Below are positions 20,403 to 30,971 of a stretch of 64,000 nt of DNA, one piece after another. The stretch is taken from positions 119,928,287 through 119,992,286 of the forward strand of contig CM042147.1 of the NCBI GenBank assembly GCA_023376005.1. Direction: 5' to 3'. Under the pieces are notes generated by a model. That model was given only the letters and a program-made list of their open reading frames with translations, was not told the DNA's origin and made no database searches. Position numbers and translations under genes: made by a program. Numbering within the stretch: position 1 is the first letter of the stretch; each line of letters opens with the position of its first letter. Origin of the DNA: Doryteuthis pealeii (taxonomy: Eukaryota > Mollusca > Cephalopoda > Myopsida > Loliginidae).

Positions 20403-20590
20403 ATAGAATATAGACATGAACTTAATCAATTCCATACAACATGATGCCCAATGGTGCTAATACATTGTTAAAACCAATTACTAGAAAAGTATAATATAAA
20501 TACACAACATATATTACTTCCTAACCGTTAGGCATGACGTATCCCCAGACGGGTTGATATGCCGTTAAAATCAATAAACCAACCAGCCGG
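20403..20590 (+). mobile_element. LINE 3' UTR with hairpin and CCAA tail
   Basis: Continuation of the LINE at 19587. Hairpin GGCATGACGTATCCCC...ATGCCG (20531-20564) followed by AATAAACCAACCAGCC. Equivalent to 12996-13180 on the other strand. Confidence 0.75.
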
Positions 20591-20654
20591 GTTGAGTAAA
20601 TACCTACAGCTCTACATTTGCTACATGACCTGTGATTATAAAATTTCACAAGAA

Positions 20655-20824
20655 AAAAAATTGCGCTAGACTTCTTCTTTACGTCTGAGGTGGAGTGCCA
20701 CACCTATCATCAGCCCCACCAACTTTACCTCACAGATGCAAGCTGTGTTGCTCATGGATTTAATTGGTGAGGGCCGGTATCGAACCGGAATTTTTTGATT
20801 CCTAGGCCGTTGCCCTTAAAACCT
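20655..20824 (-). mobile_element. SINE-A, minus, diverged
   Basis: Minus-strand head and first half: complement of GGTTCGATACCGGCCCTCACC at 20768-20788, and GTGGAGTGCCACACCTATCA. Its tRNA head end at 20824 lies 1 bp from the head of the next copy. Confidence 0.75.
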
Positions 20825-20825
20825 A

Positions 20826-21091
20826 GGGCCGGGTTAGCTCAGTCGGTAGAGCGTTTGGCTAGAAACCACAAGGATCCTAGTTCGATACCGGTCCTCGCCA
20901 ACTCAGCGTATGAGTAGCACAGGGATCTGTGCGGTAAAGTAAGGAGCTGATGGTAGGTGTGGCGCTCCATCTCAGATGCTAAAACAATCTCCTTGGTCTA
21001 GCGCTATTGAAAAGGGGATAGACTCCCTCGCTGACTGGCTAATACCGACTTTAGGCCGCCCCGTCGACTTTACTTTACTTACTTTACTTTT
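20826..21091 (+). mobile_element. SINE-A, plus, full length
   Basis: GGGCCGGGTTAGCTCAGTCG head, B box AGTTCGATACCGG, complete body, and end GTCGACTTTACTTTACTTAC with CTTT repeats. It sits head to head with the minus copy. Confidence 0.9.
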
Positions 21092-21435
21092 ATGACCTTC
21101 ATGGCAGAGACAATATTAGGTGTCATTGTAGTATACTGTCTATCATGTTTTTGTATGTGGTCTACTTAAGCATTTGTGTCATGAGTCTTCTCGTGTGTTT
21201 CGGCATTGAATGATCCAGTGGATTGACATGCCGTAAGATCCAACCAAACATCTTCCCGTGGGTCATTGTGTCAGTATTGCGAGTCATTAGTTACCGATAA
21301 TTCTCTACCTGTGTATTTAGGTCATTTGAGTGATGAGTCTTCCTGAGATTGAAGTGAAAAAAGGAATGTAAGACCCCATGAATAATAAGAACTTTCATTT
21401 CTAGTGAAGAATGTGCGTATAAGCATTTCTGAAAG
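21092..21435. other. Spacer with one shared-hairpin copy
   Basis: TTTCGGCATTGAATGATCC...TTGACATGCCGTAAGATCC at 21198-21240 is the shared 3' hairpin with a short CCAACCAAACA tail. The rest is unrecognised. Confidence 0.6.
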
Positions 21436-22851
21436 GGTTCAAAGCTCCTTAATGAAACAATGTGGTAGAAAGTATACTATGATAGAAAAATGTGGTAGAC
21501 CTCATAATACAATAGAATATTGTAGACAGTATACACATAAAACATGTGGTAACAGCATAATACAAAAGGAAGATTGTGGTAGACAGCATAATACAAAAGA
21601 AAAGTAGACAGCATAATACAAAAGGAAAATGTGGTAGACAGCATAATACAGAGAGAGAAAATGTGGTAGACAGCATAATACAAAAGGAAATGTGGTAGAC
21701 AGCATAATACAAAAGGAAAATGTGGTAGACAGCATAATACAAGAAGAAAATGTGGTAGACAGCATAATACAAAAGGAAAAAGACAGCATAATACAAGAAG
21801 AAAATGTGGTAGACAGCATAATACAAAAGGAAAATGTGGTAGACGCATAATACAAAAGGAAAATGTGGTAGACAGCATAATACAAGAAGAAAATGTGGTA
21901 GACAGTATAATACAAAAGGAAAATGTGGTAGACAGCATAATACAAAAGAAAATGTGGTAGACAGCATAATACAAAAAAAATGTGTAGGAATAGCATAATA
22001 CAAGAAGGAAAAATGTGGTAGACAGCATAATACAAAAGGAAAATGTGGTAGACAGCATAATACAAGAAGAAAATGTGGTAGACAGTATACTACAACAGAA
22101 AAATATGTGTAGACAGTATACTATAATAGAAAACATGTGGTAGACAGTATACTACAAGAGAAAAATATGGTAGACAGCATAATACAAGAGGAAAATGTGG
22201 TAGACAGCATAATACAAGAGGAAAATGTGGTAGTATACTATATAGAAACATGTGGTAGACAGTATACTACAACAGAAAATATTGGTAGACAGTATACTAC
22301 AATAGAAACATGTGGTAGACAGTTAACTACAACAGAAAAATATACAGTATACTATATAGAAACATGTAGACAGTATATACAAGAGAAAATATGGTAGACA
22401 GTATACTACGATAGAAACATGTGGTAGACAGCATAATACAAGAGGAAAATGTGGTAGAAAGTATACTACAATAGAAACATGTAGTAGACCGGATAACTAT
22501 AGTATACTATAATAGAAAAATGTGGTCAACAGTATACTACAACAGTAAAATGTGGTAGACAGTATGCTACAATAGAAAAATATGCTAGACAGTATACTAC
22601 AATAGCAAAATGTCGTAGACAGTATACTATAACAGTAAAATGTTGTAGACAGCATACTATAATAGAAACATGTGGTAGACCGCATAATACAACAGAAAAA
22701 AAAATGGTAAACAATATACTACAATAGAAAAAAATGTGGTAGACAGCATACTATAATACACAGTGAGGTAGACCGCATACTACAATATAAAAATATGACA
22801 GACCGCATAATAGAAACAATGAAGTAGACCGCATACTACAATAGCACCCAA
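21436..22851. repeat. Minisatellite, ~30-bp unit, about 45 copies
   Basis: Unit AATGTGGTAGACAGCATAAT plus ACAAAAGGAA, with variants ACAAGAAGAA and, in the right part, ACAGTATACTACAATAGAAAC. Because the unit is a multiple of three, minus frames stay open and give repetitive Cys/His/Phe-rich frames of up to 219 codons. These are not accepted as genes. Variant types are regionally clustered, with the GCATAATAC type on the left and the GTATACTAC type on the right. Confidence 0.95.
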
Positions 22852-23377
22852 TATTATATTAGTGAAATCTTCTTATGCGTCAGTTTCTGTTTCTTGTCTC
22901 ATTGTCTTTATTAATTTTTCTTTTTCTTCTTTTTACTTTTCCATTGAGCAGATTAAAATGCAGTTGAATTTCTAATAACAATAAAAGCTGCGAATTAATA
23001 AAAATGAAGGATTAAATTGCCGTTGGTAAAAATGCGAAGAAAATATTTCTAAGACGTTGTTAGTCACGCAATGATAAAATAAAAAGGAAGTGTTTTGAGG
23101 CGAGATTTTTATCAGCTGCCGAGTTTTGAACGTCCAGTATGCAAAGAAATTTGAAGAAAGAAAAATTAACCAATATACAAAGTACGTCAGATAATTGAGA
23201 ACAAATTAGAATATTATGAAAAAAACAAAACAAAGAGATTCAATACAAAAAAATGAATTCTATTTTGAAAATAAGTTGTACATATGTTCAACTTAGAAAG
23301 AAACATGAAAAGGTGTTTCAATAAAACCGCTATCAGCTTCGAGGACGGCCTCGAGGAATGATTGCAAACTCGGATCT
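22852..23377. other. No recognised feature
   Basis: AT-rich unique sequence. Confidence 0.5.
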
Positions 23378-23452
23378 GGTGGTTCTTGTTCATTGGTACC
23401 ATTACATCCATGATAGCAAGGCTTCAACAAGATCTTGAAGCTAGTGTTTGAT

Positions 23453-23514
<62 letters not shown>

Positions 23515-23925
23515 TAACCGTTCCTATCGGTAATCGCCCCTGGTAAGTCTTCAGCACGGCATGCAGAATCCATACAACGCTGATTGACGTAGGAATTTGC
23601 TGATCGGCCGACACTGGTGTATCCATGAGTAAGTGTCCACAGGAGAAAGACACTTATAAGTTCGTTCTTGCTTTTTCAGCAGTGTCCAGCATATCTTGTT
23701 TGTCTTACTTGGATGGTTTGTGCAATAGGAGGCAAGTGGCTATACAGCTGCTATTTGTTGTGCTTCATCCAAGATTTATTCAAGGCAGCACGCAGCATCC
23801 TTGTGTAGACCCCATCTATCTTTTTCTCTAAGCGTTCGGTTAAAATCCATGTAGTGCAGCCATACAGTAACACTGATTCGGTTTCAGCTCGGAAGAATTA
23901 TCGTTTTATAATCAGAGAGTGGTTC
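23378..23925 (-). pseudogene. Diverged LINE ORF2 fragment with (GA)n, copy 1
   Basis: Minus-strand DNA homologous to the LINE at 2863-3651: complements of CCACAGGAGAAAGACACTTA, GTGCAGCCATACAGTAACAC and CAGCACGCAGCATCCTTGTG line up in order. Many frameshifts. A (TC)n tract at 23457-23508 separates the coding part from a shared 3' segment (GGTTCTTGTTCATT, 23378-23455). Confidence 0.7.
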
Positions 23926-23986
23926 TTGTTCATTTGTACCATAATGGTAGGCTTCAATAAGATCTTAGTGTTATGAAGCTGCTGGT

Positions 23987-24053
<67 letters not shown>

Positions 24054-24170
24054 TCTCTCTCATCGTCCCTTTCGGCAGCGCCCCTAGAAGTCTTCCGCCC
24101 GGCATTCAGAATCCACACATAGCTGATTGATGTAGGATTTTGCTGATCGGCTGACACTGTATATTTAAGT
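23920..24170 (-). pseudogene. Diverged LINE fragment with (GA)n, copy 2
   Basis: Same order as copy 1: GTGGTTCTTGTTCATTTGTA block (23920-23988), (TC)n at 23993-24060, then the ORF end (GCATTCAGAATCCACACATA, CTGATTGATGTAGGATTTTG). It is a head-to-tail partner of copy 1. Confidence 0.7.
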
Positions 24171-25036
24171 AATTTGAGTCAGAGTCTTGTCCACAGGGGT
24201 TTTGAGAGAGACTCCCATAATCATACATATTCTGAAACGACATTGCCCAGAGCACTTGGATAAGTATATTTAATTTTGGTCAAGGAGCTCTCCAGGGGCA
24301 CATACCCCCCTTCCTTTCATTTTTTGTCTATTCACAAAATTTCAGCAAATTTCAATAAAATTGTAATGGAGTGTAAACCCTGTAAGATTCAAAGTCATTA
24401 ATTGAACATACAATTCCGACACGTTGTGAGACAAAACATTTAATATATATAACAGCACATGGAAATGATAAGATACATAATGTACAGGAGAATAGAACAT
24501 GTAAATACATATACAATATTTAGGTATAAACAAGATACCCAAATGTACCTAACATATAAATGTTACAGACATGGAACTAAAGGATAATCCATGCTGTATA
24601 AAGGACTTACAGTAATGTAGGGGGGGGGACAAAAGCCACCGAGAAGGGGGTAGATAGACTCTAGCCCATAGCAGTTCGTTGAGAAGCGTCCAGCTAAAAG
24701 AGGAAGACAAGTTGCTATGAACGCGCTTAACTACCAGAGGTCCCCCTAGTGGGAACAAACAGCAACGCAGCGAGAAGATAACTCTTCCGGTAAAGGGAAG
24801 ATAATCCCCTATAACCCCATTATGGTGAACATTTTGGAAGCTCATAACTTGTGTATTGGAACCTCTTTATAACAGTTTTTTTTTAATGTTAATTAGACAT
24901 AAATCACCAAAAAGTTACCTCTCTTTTATTGTAAAATTCAGCTAATTTAGACATTTTATTTATGGCAAAATATCACGAGTATTATGTCAACAAATCTTAT
25001 TACTTAACTAGCTTAAAAGCCAGCACACAGTATATT
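24171..25036. other. No recognised feature
   Basis: Unique AT-rich stretch with a G run near 24610-24620; nothing supported. Confidence 0.5.
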
Positions 25037-25172
25037 TACTTCCAATCCTTTTCTCTAAGTAATTCGTTAAAGTCCAATGATGCAGCCATACAGTACTCCT
25101 GACACGGTTAGAGCTTGGAAAAATTATCGCTTTATCTTAGATAGATTAGATTTCCATATGATCGATAATCTA
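25037..25172 (-). pseudogene. LINE ORF2 fragment
   Basis: TGATGCAGCCATACAGTACT and the TTATCGCTTTATCTTAGAT block match the equivalent part of the LINEs at 3250-3330 and 23850-23910. It is a short frameshifted piece. Confidence 0.65.
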
Positions 25173-25218
25173 TCGGGTGGATTTTAAGCTAGAACTATAT
25201 TTTATATAGAACTATATG

Positions 25219-25255
<37 letters not shown>

Positions 25256-25597
25256 AACTCCTCTGCACGAGTAGGATGTGACTCAAGGTCAATTTCTTAA
25301 GCGGAGTTTACCAGATTTGAATTCAGATTTTTCCTTCTTCTAGACTGGTTACCTAGCCAAGGTTAATAAGCCTAGTCTGACCTACTATATACCCATAGCT
25401 GGAGGGAGAGTAGTTGGATTCATACCTTTCCCAAGGGTATTAGCGCTATATGAAATGCAAACAGCCTCGTCCAGGATTTGAACTCGCGTCAACGAGTCCA
25501 TTTCCTATATTTTATAAAGAACTATATTTTATATAGAACTATATGTACTGTGTTTTATATAGAACTAACTTAAAAGCCACCCTATTGGGTGGTAATT
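25170..25597. mobile_element. Inverted-repeat element hosting SINE-B
   Basis: ATCGGGTGGATTTTAAGCTA with GAACTATATTTTATATAG at the left is mirrored by TATATAGAACTAACTTAAAA and GCCACCCTATTGGGTGG at the right. A minus-strand SINE-B occupies the centre. Confidence 0.7.
25250..25512 (-). mobile_element. SINE-B, minus
   Basis: 3' domain next to (TA)n, then the complements of the body blocks, and the B-box region GGATTTGAACTCGCGTC; head truncated after CCATTTCC. The nesting order shows it is younger than the surrounding inverted-repeat element. Confidence 0.85.
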
Positions 25598-25604
25598 AAT
25601 CTAG

Positions 25605-26165
25605 GCTTCTTATTATAATGGAGATTGTGCATTTATCTGTCTGTAACCGAAACTATATCACTCCACAAGTCACAATTTCCTTAGTTATTTACATCACATT
25701 CTCCATTAATTTTATTTTTATTTAAACCTCAATTATTAATAAAATTGCTTTAAATTATCAATACTGTTGGCCTTATCTACGTAATAATAAACATGCAATT
25801 GTATTTATATGTACAATAAAATAGTGGTTTACAGTGTGAACGGGAAGGCTAATTTGCATATTGATATTAAAAAATTGATTTTGATAAATATGTGGTTAGT
25901 ATTATTGATTTCTAATTGTTTGGTTTTACCTTAATGAATATGAGCAAAAATCTCTTCAATAAATATTAAAAGAAATCCATTAACAAGAAGAAATAACTAA
26001 TTTTATTCTTTACTTCATATTTTAACTTAATAGTTAAATTAGGAAAATTTAAAATGAAAGACGGGAATGATGGAAGAATAACTTTTAGTTATTCTATTTT
26101 TCGATTATACCTTTCTGTTTCAAATCATCTTAGTTTCATTAGCTTTTCTAATCTATTAATAATGG
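25605..26165 (+). repeat. Repeat J, plus-oriented copy
   Basis: Partner of 2217-2803. A further diverged unit seems to start at 26158 (ATAATGGGGATTCGC...TTTTTGTCTGTAACAAAAAT) and runs to about 26420, so J may be tandem here. Confidence 0.7.
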
Positions 26166-26424
26166 GGATTCGCTTCCGGTTTTTGTCTGTAACAAAAATT
26201 ACGTCACTACTTACGTTACATTACCCAAAATCGTCATAACATAGAATAAATACACTCAAAATTTGAACATGCAATATTAGACAGTCCTCATTGTTTTTTA
26301 AAACAAGTTTTAATAAATACATGACTGGTATTATATATCTATATATAGTTTGTTTTATTTTAATACATATTTAAAGTTTACATTTCAAATTGTTTTATTT
26401 TTTAATCCTTTAATGAATTTGATG

Positions 26425-26780
26425 ATTTTACTTACTTAGGGTACAAACTCGCTGACATTGAATTTTTTACTCCCGTCCCTCAGGCAATATGTTTCAAAAA
26501 CAGGTGTTTTTTTATTTTTTACTAGTACGTATAATAGAGAATACACTTTCTTCGTTTTTCCTTTTTTGTTGTTTTGCTTTTGTTGGTTGGTTGGTTGGTT
26601 GGTTTGTTGGATGGTTGGTTGGTTTTTACGGCATGTCAACTCTTGTTGGGATATTTTATGCCGATGACGTTTTATTTATTTATTCTTGATGGGTATTCAG
26701 TTTTTTAAACACATTTTCAAACTCATTTTTCTATTTAACCCATAGATGAGTTGGTTGGTTGGTTGGTTGATGGGTTCGTT
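26425..26780 (-). mobile_element. Repeat F 3' end with (GGTT)n
   Basis: (GGTT)n at 26583-26627, hairpin TTACGGCATGTCAACTC...ATGCCG (26627-26664), the spacer ending in TATTTAACCCATAGATGAG, then another (GGTT)n at 26750-26775. On the minus strand this is F body, hairpin and (AACC)n tail. Confidence 0.7.
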
Positions 26781-27503
26781 GTTTCAAAAATCTATTTTTA
26801 CATCGCCCGGAGGGTGTTTTTTTTATTTTGTACTAGTTTAATATAATATTCTATTACATTAAAACTTAAATACTATTCGCTAGTTCTATATAAAAATCTT
26901 TTATTCTAAATGATGATATTTGGTGCAGAAAAACCCCACCCAGCTTCTACACCCCTCTCCAAACTCAATGCTGTCGTGGCTAAGCTTAACAAATACCAAC
27001 ACTTTAAAATTTAATATATTTGACCTTTGATTTACATAACTATACTTAGCACGCTTTCTTCCATTATGTGATTTGAATAGACCTATTTAAATTATTTCGT
27101 GTACTTTGGTTATTTTCGTCTTAAGTCTCCATATATTACATTCTGTCTTTGTTTTGTTTTTTTTCTTTTGTTGCGTTTATTTCCTTTTTTATTCTTTTAT
27201 AAAACGCTAGCCAGAAATTGAGATTAAAGCATGAAGAGATCTGACGTCATACGACATAATAACGGGATTACGAAGTTGGAAAAGATATACGTCACGGCGA
27301 AAGACTAATAATAATTTGACTCCAGTTGGCACAATGAAAATGTCCTGAAACAATACACGCACATCAGACATTTCGAAATAGCGCATCATTTAAACCTAAA
27401 CATATAATACATTTATTTGTAATCTGTATTGTAAAATTTGCACTAATTTTAATGTTATTAAACAATAGAAACTGAATATTAGTAGTTATTAATAATAACA
27501 GCA
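26781..27503. other. No recognised feature
   Basis: AT-rich unique sequence. Confidence 0.5.
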
Positions 27504-27505
27504 TA

Positions 27506-27608
27506 CAGTAGTTCCTCCTTATCTGCGGTAAATTATGTTCCGAGACACCCAACAGTTATCTGATACCGCTGATAATAACAAATCCTATAAGTATATTTTA
27601 TCTATATT
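27506..27608 (+). mobile_element. pogo/Tigger-like terminus
   Basis: Begins CAGTAGTTCCTCCTTATCTG directly after TA (27504-27505) and continues CGGTAAATTATGTTCCGAGA, then ATACCGCTGATAATAAC and CCTATAAGTATATT. This order (CAGTAGT-CCTC-TTATC-GCGG, TTCC-AGAC, ACCGC-GATAA) is that of pogo/Tigger elements. Only one end is visible. Confidence 0.6.
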
Positions 27609-27945
27609 AACCCACTGAAAACGGAATGAACTAGTTGATTCCATTTTATATTAGTGGTAGGGGGTGGTGGACTTTTCATTGGCTCAAACTGAGTGTGGTT
27701 TCCCTATTTAAGAGTTCGAATTCTTGTGAAGTTTATTTGAAGCAAAATGTCAATACTAGCAGCATGTAGTTTACTGGGTGGCAGCTTGAAGATACCGGAT
27801 TCAAATTGGGGTTGCTATCGGAGCCGATATGATGCACAAGAACCCGTAATCGGCGATGAAGATAGTGCATCACTGACGCCCACCCTGTATGCATCTACAA
27901 GACGTATTGTACGACCCATAATAATTTTTCAAGAATTCTGTTTAT
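27609..27945 (+). CDS. Weak open frame with TATA-like upstream sequence
   Basis: From ATG at 27747 a frame of about 62 complex codons runs (MSILAACSLLGGSLKIPDSN, then a Tyr/Arg/Asp-rich part) before it enters (TA)n. CCCTATTTAAGAG at 27702 resembles a TATA box about 40 bp upstream. I do not recognise the product. It could be a transposon or host fragment, or chance. Confidence 0.2.
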
Positions 27946-28041
27946 ATATATATATATATTATATATATATATATATATATAATATATATATATATAATGA
28001 TAATATATATATATAATGATAATTTCTCAAGAATTCTTGTT

Positions 28042-28118
<77 letters not shown>

Positions 28119-28162
28119 TAAACATATATAAACAAATAAACATATATAATTTCTCAAGAATT

Positions 28163-28210
<48 letters not shown>

Positions 28211-28213
28211 ACA

Positions 28214-28254
<41 letters not shown>

Positions 28255-28255
28255 A
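27941..28255. repeat. (TA)n blocks with a triplicated ATTTCTCAAGAATTCT motif
   Basis: ATAATTTTTCAAGAATTCTG (27920s), ATAATTTCTCAAGAATTCTT (28016) and ATAATTTCTCAAGAATTCTT (28147) each precede a (TA)n array. Confidence 0.85.
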
Positions 28256-28384
28256 CATATACATGTTTCGACTTATCAAGTCTCTACAGTGGGGCTAGAC
28301 ATTTTGTGAGCTACCTACAGCCGGCATAGAACTCCGATCGATTCAACAGCAGTCGGACAACTTAACCGCTCGGCCATCGTCACC
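28256..28384 (-). mobile_element. SINE-D, tRNA-Ser/Leu-like head
   Basis: On the minus strand: GGGTGACGATGGCCGAGCGG TTAAG (A box TGGCCGAGCGGT) and GATCGGAGTTCTATGCC (B-box region), the layout of tRNAs with a long variable arm. The following 50 bp ends in TTTCGAC and (TA)n. It is the only copy recognised in the window. Confidence 0.6.
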
Positions 28385-28424
28385 CACAGAATACGAAGGG
28401 GATTTAATAGAGTACTCTGTCTCT

Positions 28425-28462
28425 TTTATATATATATATATTATATATATATATATATATAT
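28425..28462. repeat. (TA)n microsatellite
   Basis: Short interrupted TA array. Confidence 0.9.
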
Positions 28463-28812
28463 TCAAAACCTAGACAAGGCTGTTTGCATTTCACATAGCG
28501 CTAATACCCTTGGGAAAGGTATGAATCCATATATTCTATCTCCAGCTATGGGTAAAATAGTAGAGCAGGCTGGGCTCTTTAACCTTGGGTAGGTGACCAA
28601 TCCAGGAGATGGAAAACTCTGAATTCAAAATTCCTCAGGTCAGTCGTTGATTGGGTTTGTGGCATTCCTTGTGCACCAATTCTTTCCTATCGACTATGCC
28701 AAAAAGTGCAGATGGTCCAACACAAGCCTTCCCCACTATAAATAAATCACTGTGTGGGTTGTTCATTGTATGAACCCTCATGCGTCGAAATCGACGAGAG
28801 AGTCCATAATAT
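28463..28812 (+). mobile_element. SINE-B variant with alternative 3' domain, copy 1
   Basis: Truncated SINE-B body (from ACAAGGCTGTTTGCATTTC) joined near 28635 to a ~175-bp domain not present in ordinary SINE-B: GGTCAGTCGTTGATTGGGTT, CACCAATTCTTTCCTATCGA and ATGGTCCAACACAAGCCTTC, ending GAGAGAGTCCATAATATATA. The same join occurs at 39730. Confidence 0.8.
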
Positions 28813-28819
28813 ATATATT

Positions 28820-29070
28820 AACAAGAAATCTTGTTGATAATAATTCATATTAACAAGAAGTCTATTCTATTCGATTTTCTCAGTCTTTTGTAAATACTAA
28901 CTGATGAGACTAGATTCATATTGAGTCTCTGGTCGAAATAAATTTATTATAGTCAAATGACAGTTTGCTAAGTTTTTCTTTCTTTAAAAGTTAAATTTTA
29001 ACCTGTATATAATTAATTTATCAGTCATTATACATTGAGCTCTCTTAGGAACAAATCCTTGAATGAATCT
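28820..29070 (+). repeat. Element G copy
   Basis: AACAAGAAATCTTGTT hairpin at the left, then TGGTCGAAATAAATTTATTA, AAGTTTTTCTTTCTTTAAAA and CATTATACATTGAGCTCTC. These blocks recur at 33765-33861 and 40165-40381. Confidence 0.6.
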
Positions 29071-29173
29071 ATAAGCTTGCACATACATGAGAATGCATTG
29101 TGGATGTACAGTGAGATTTTGATGATCCCAAATAGAATCATCCCCTACTTACCAGCTAATTAGATTATTTTAC

Positions 29174-29176
<3 letters not shown>

Positions 29177-29220
<44 letters not shown>

Positions 29221-29418
29221 GTGAGGTAAAAGGAAAAGTGAACAAAAATAATGACTCAAACAAGTCCAAGTAGGAGAGAAATATTTCGTCCTTCTGACGC
29301 GAAGAACATCCTCAGTCTGACTTTATTCAAAGCAAAATACGTACATTTGTGTTTATAGAAGTTCACTTTCCCTTTTACCTCACCTCATACTGTCGGATTT
29401 TACTCCAACCCTCCTATC

Positions 29419-29462
<44 letters not shown>
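29177..29462. mobile_element. Element H between two (TA)n arrays
   Basis: (TA)n at 29177-29217 and 29424-29462. Between them GAGGTGAGGTAAAAGGAAAA and GTGAAC are mirrored by GTTCACTTTCCCTTTTACCTCACCTC, and the right edge has CTGTCGGATTTTACTCCA, the complement of the AATCCGAC edge. The interior has TTTCGTCCTTCTGACGCG. Confidence 0.7.
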
Positions 29463-29464
<2 letters not shown>

Positions 29465-29705
29465 AAGGTATTGATAAATATAAAGCACTTACAATTAAAT
29501 GCTGTTGGAAATTAAGTATTAGAAAAAAAATGAATATATGATTTGCTATATTCCGGGAAATCCTATCCGTTCAACATTTTTCCTCGCCATTTGGAAATAG
29601 AATTTCCTGAAATATAGCAAAATCATTCATTAATTTTTCTCATACATCATTTCCAACGGCCTTTAATTTTAAGTGCATTATATTTTTAACACTTTCTCTT
29701 GGTTA
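29463..29705. mobile_element. Palindromic element beside (TA)n
   Basis: Arms of about 100 bp: TATAAAGCACTTACAATTAA, GTTGGAAAT and GATTTGCTATATT are mirrored at 29600-29690 with few mismatches. No coding capacity. Confidence 0.75.
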
Positions 29706-30096
29706 TCAACATTAGTTAAATATACAGGCCATATGCCATTGTCATCAAGTTTATATAAAAAGCATATGAAATGTTAAATATGATTACGATAAAATCCGTT
29801 AAGTATCCGGTTGTAAATTGATGTATAATTTAATAAATAAAGTAATCTTAATGTAAGATTTTTAATATTTAATGTATGAATTCATAATACTGTTTTATTC
29901 TAATATATCATTCAAATTTAATTCATAAAAATAATTATTTCTTATAATTATCAACTATATAAATGAATTATCTTTTAATTCATTTATTTGTTTGTCATAC
30001 TAGAATTGTTATTTTATCATTAATTTAAATTAACTCAGGAAAATCTGTTGGTAAAGTTTTACGTTATTGTTGTTCATTTTGAATTCAAAATAAAAC
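29706..30096. other. No recognised feature
   Basis: Extremely AT-rich. Confidence 0.5.
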
Positions 30097-30098
30097 AA

Positions 30099-30158
<60 letters not shown>

Positions 30159-30159
30159 C
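30097..30159. repeat. (ATT)n microsatellite
   Basis: About 20 ATT units; no LINE copy adjoins this one. Confidence 0.95.
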
Positions 30160-30351
30160 TGTCTATCTGTATTATCTATCTGTATATCTACCACACACTG
30201 GCACACTCAGATACGCGTGCGCACACGTGGATTAACTTAGATTTTCATAGAGCAGATAGATTTACAGAGGGATTTTCACAGATCAAAGAGTTTTATAGAT
30301 TCAATTCTAATGTTATAAAATGAACACGGAAATGTTAGTTTTAAATACAAT

Positions 30352-30960
30352 AGGAGGCGATTGTAATGTAACGGTTATCATGATCGGAAGTGGATTCGGC
30401 TGTCTGTGTTCAGATCCCGAACGAGGGTGTCTACGTTTCACATCTTGAGAGAGAAAGATATGAATCCAGTTATTGTTTACCCCAGCTATGAGCAAATAGT
30501 AGGGCAGACCGGGCTTTTAAAACTTGGTGCGGAACTGGTGAAGAAAAACTTGGTGCGGCAACTGGTCTAGGAGAAGAAAAACTTGGTACGGCAACTGGTC
30601 TAGGAGAAGAAAACTTTGGTACGGCAACTGGTCTAGGAGAAGAAAAACTTGGTACGGCTAGGAGAAGAAAAACTTGTAGGCAACTGGTTAGGAGAAGAAA
30701 AACTTGGTACGGCAACTGGTCTAGAAGAAAAACTTGGTACGCAACTGGTCTAGGAGAAGAAAAACTTGGTACGGCAACTGGTCTAGGTGAAGAAAAACTT
30801 GGTACGGCAACTGGTCTAGGAGAAGAAAAACTTGGTACGGCAACTGGTCTACGGCAACTGGTCTAGGAGAAAAAAAACCCTGACTTCAAACCAACTGTAC
30901 TTCGCTTTCAGATTGACCTTGTGTCACATCCTGTCTGGGTCAGAGGGGCTGGGTAAATAC
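30352..30960 (+). mobile_element. SINE-B with internal minisatellite
   Basis: Head GCGATTGTAATGTAACGGTT and body TATGAATCCAG...CCAGCTATGAGCAAATAG are followed by about 12 tandem copies (30520-30868) of a ~33-bp unit, ACTTGGTACGGCAACTGGTC plus TAGGAGAAGAAAA. The 3' domain (GATTGACCTTGTGTCACATC to CTGGGTAAATAC) is intact. Other copies have this unit once, so it expanded inside the SINE. Confidence 0.9.
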
Positions 30961-30971
30961 ATCAATGTAAA

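Noticed and set aside
21436..22136. Open minus-strand frames of 184-219 codons as a repetitive Cys/His-rich protein
   Set aside because: They are produced by a 30-bp minisatellite whose unit length is divisible by three, and three overlapping frames are open at once.
21436..22851. CRISPR-like array
   Set aside because: Units are contiguous without unique spacers, and the context is a eukaryotic genome.
23293..24157. Arg/Glu repeat proteins on the minus strand
   Set aside because: They come from (TC)n arrays read as (GA)n next to LINE debris.
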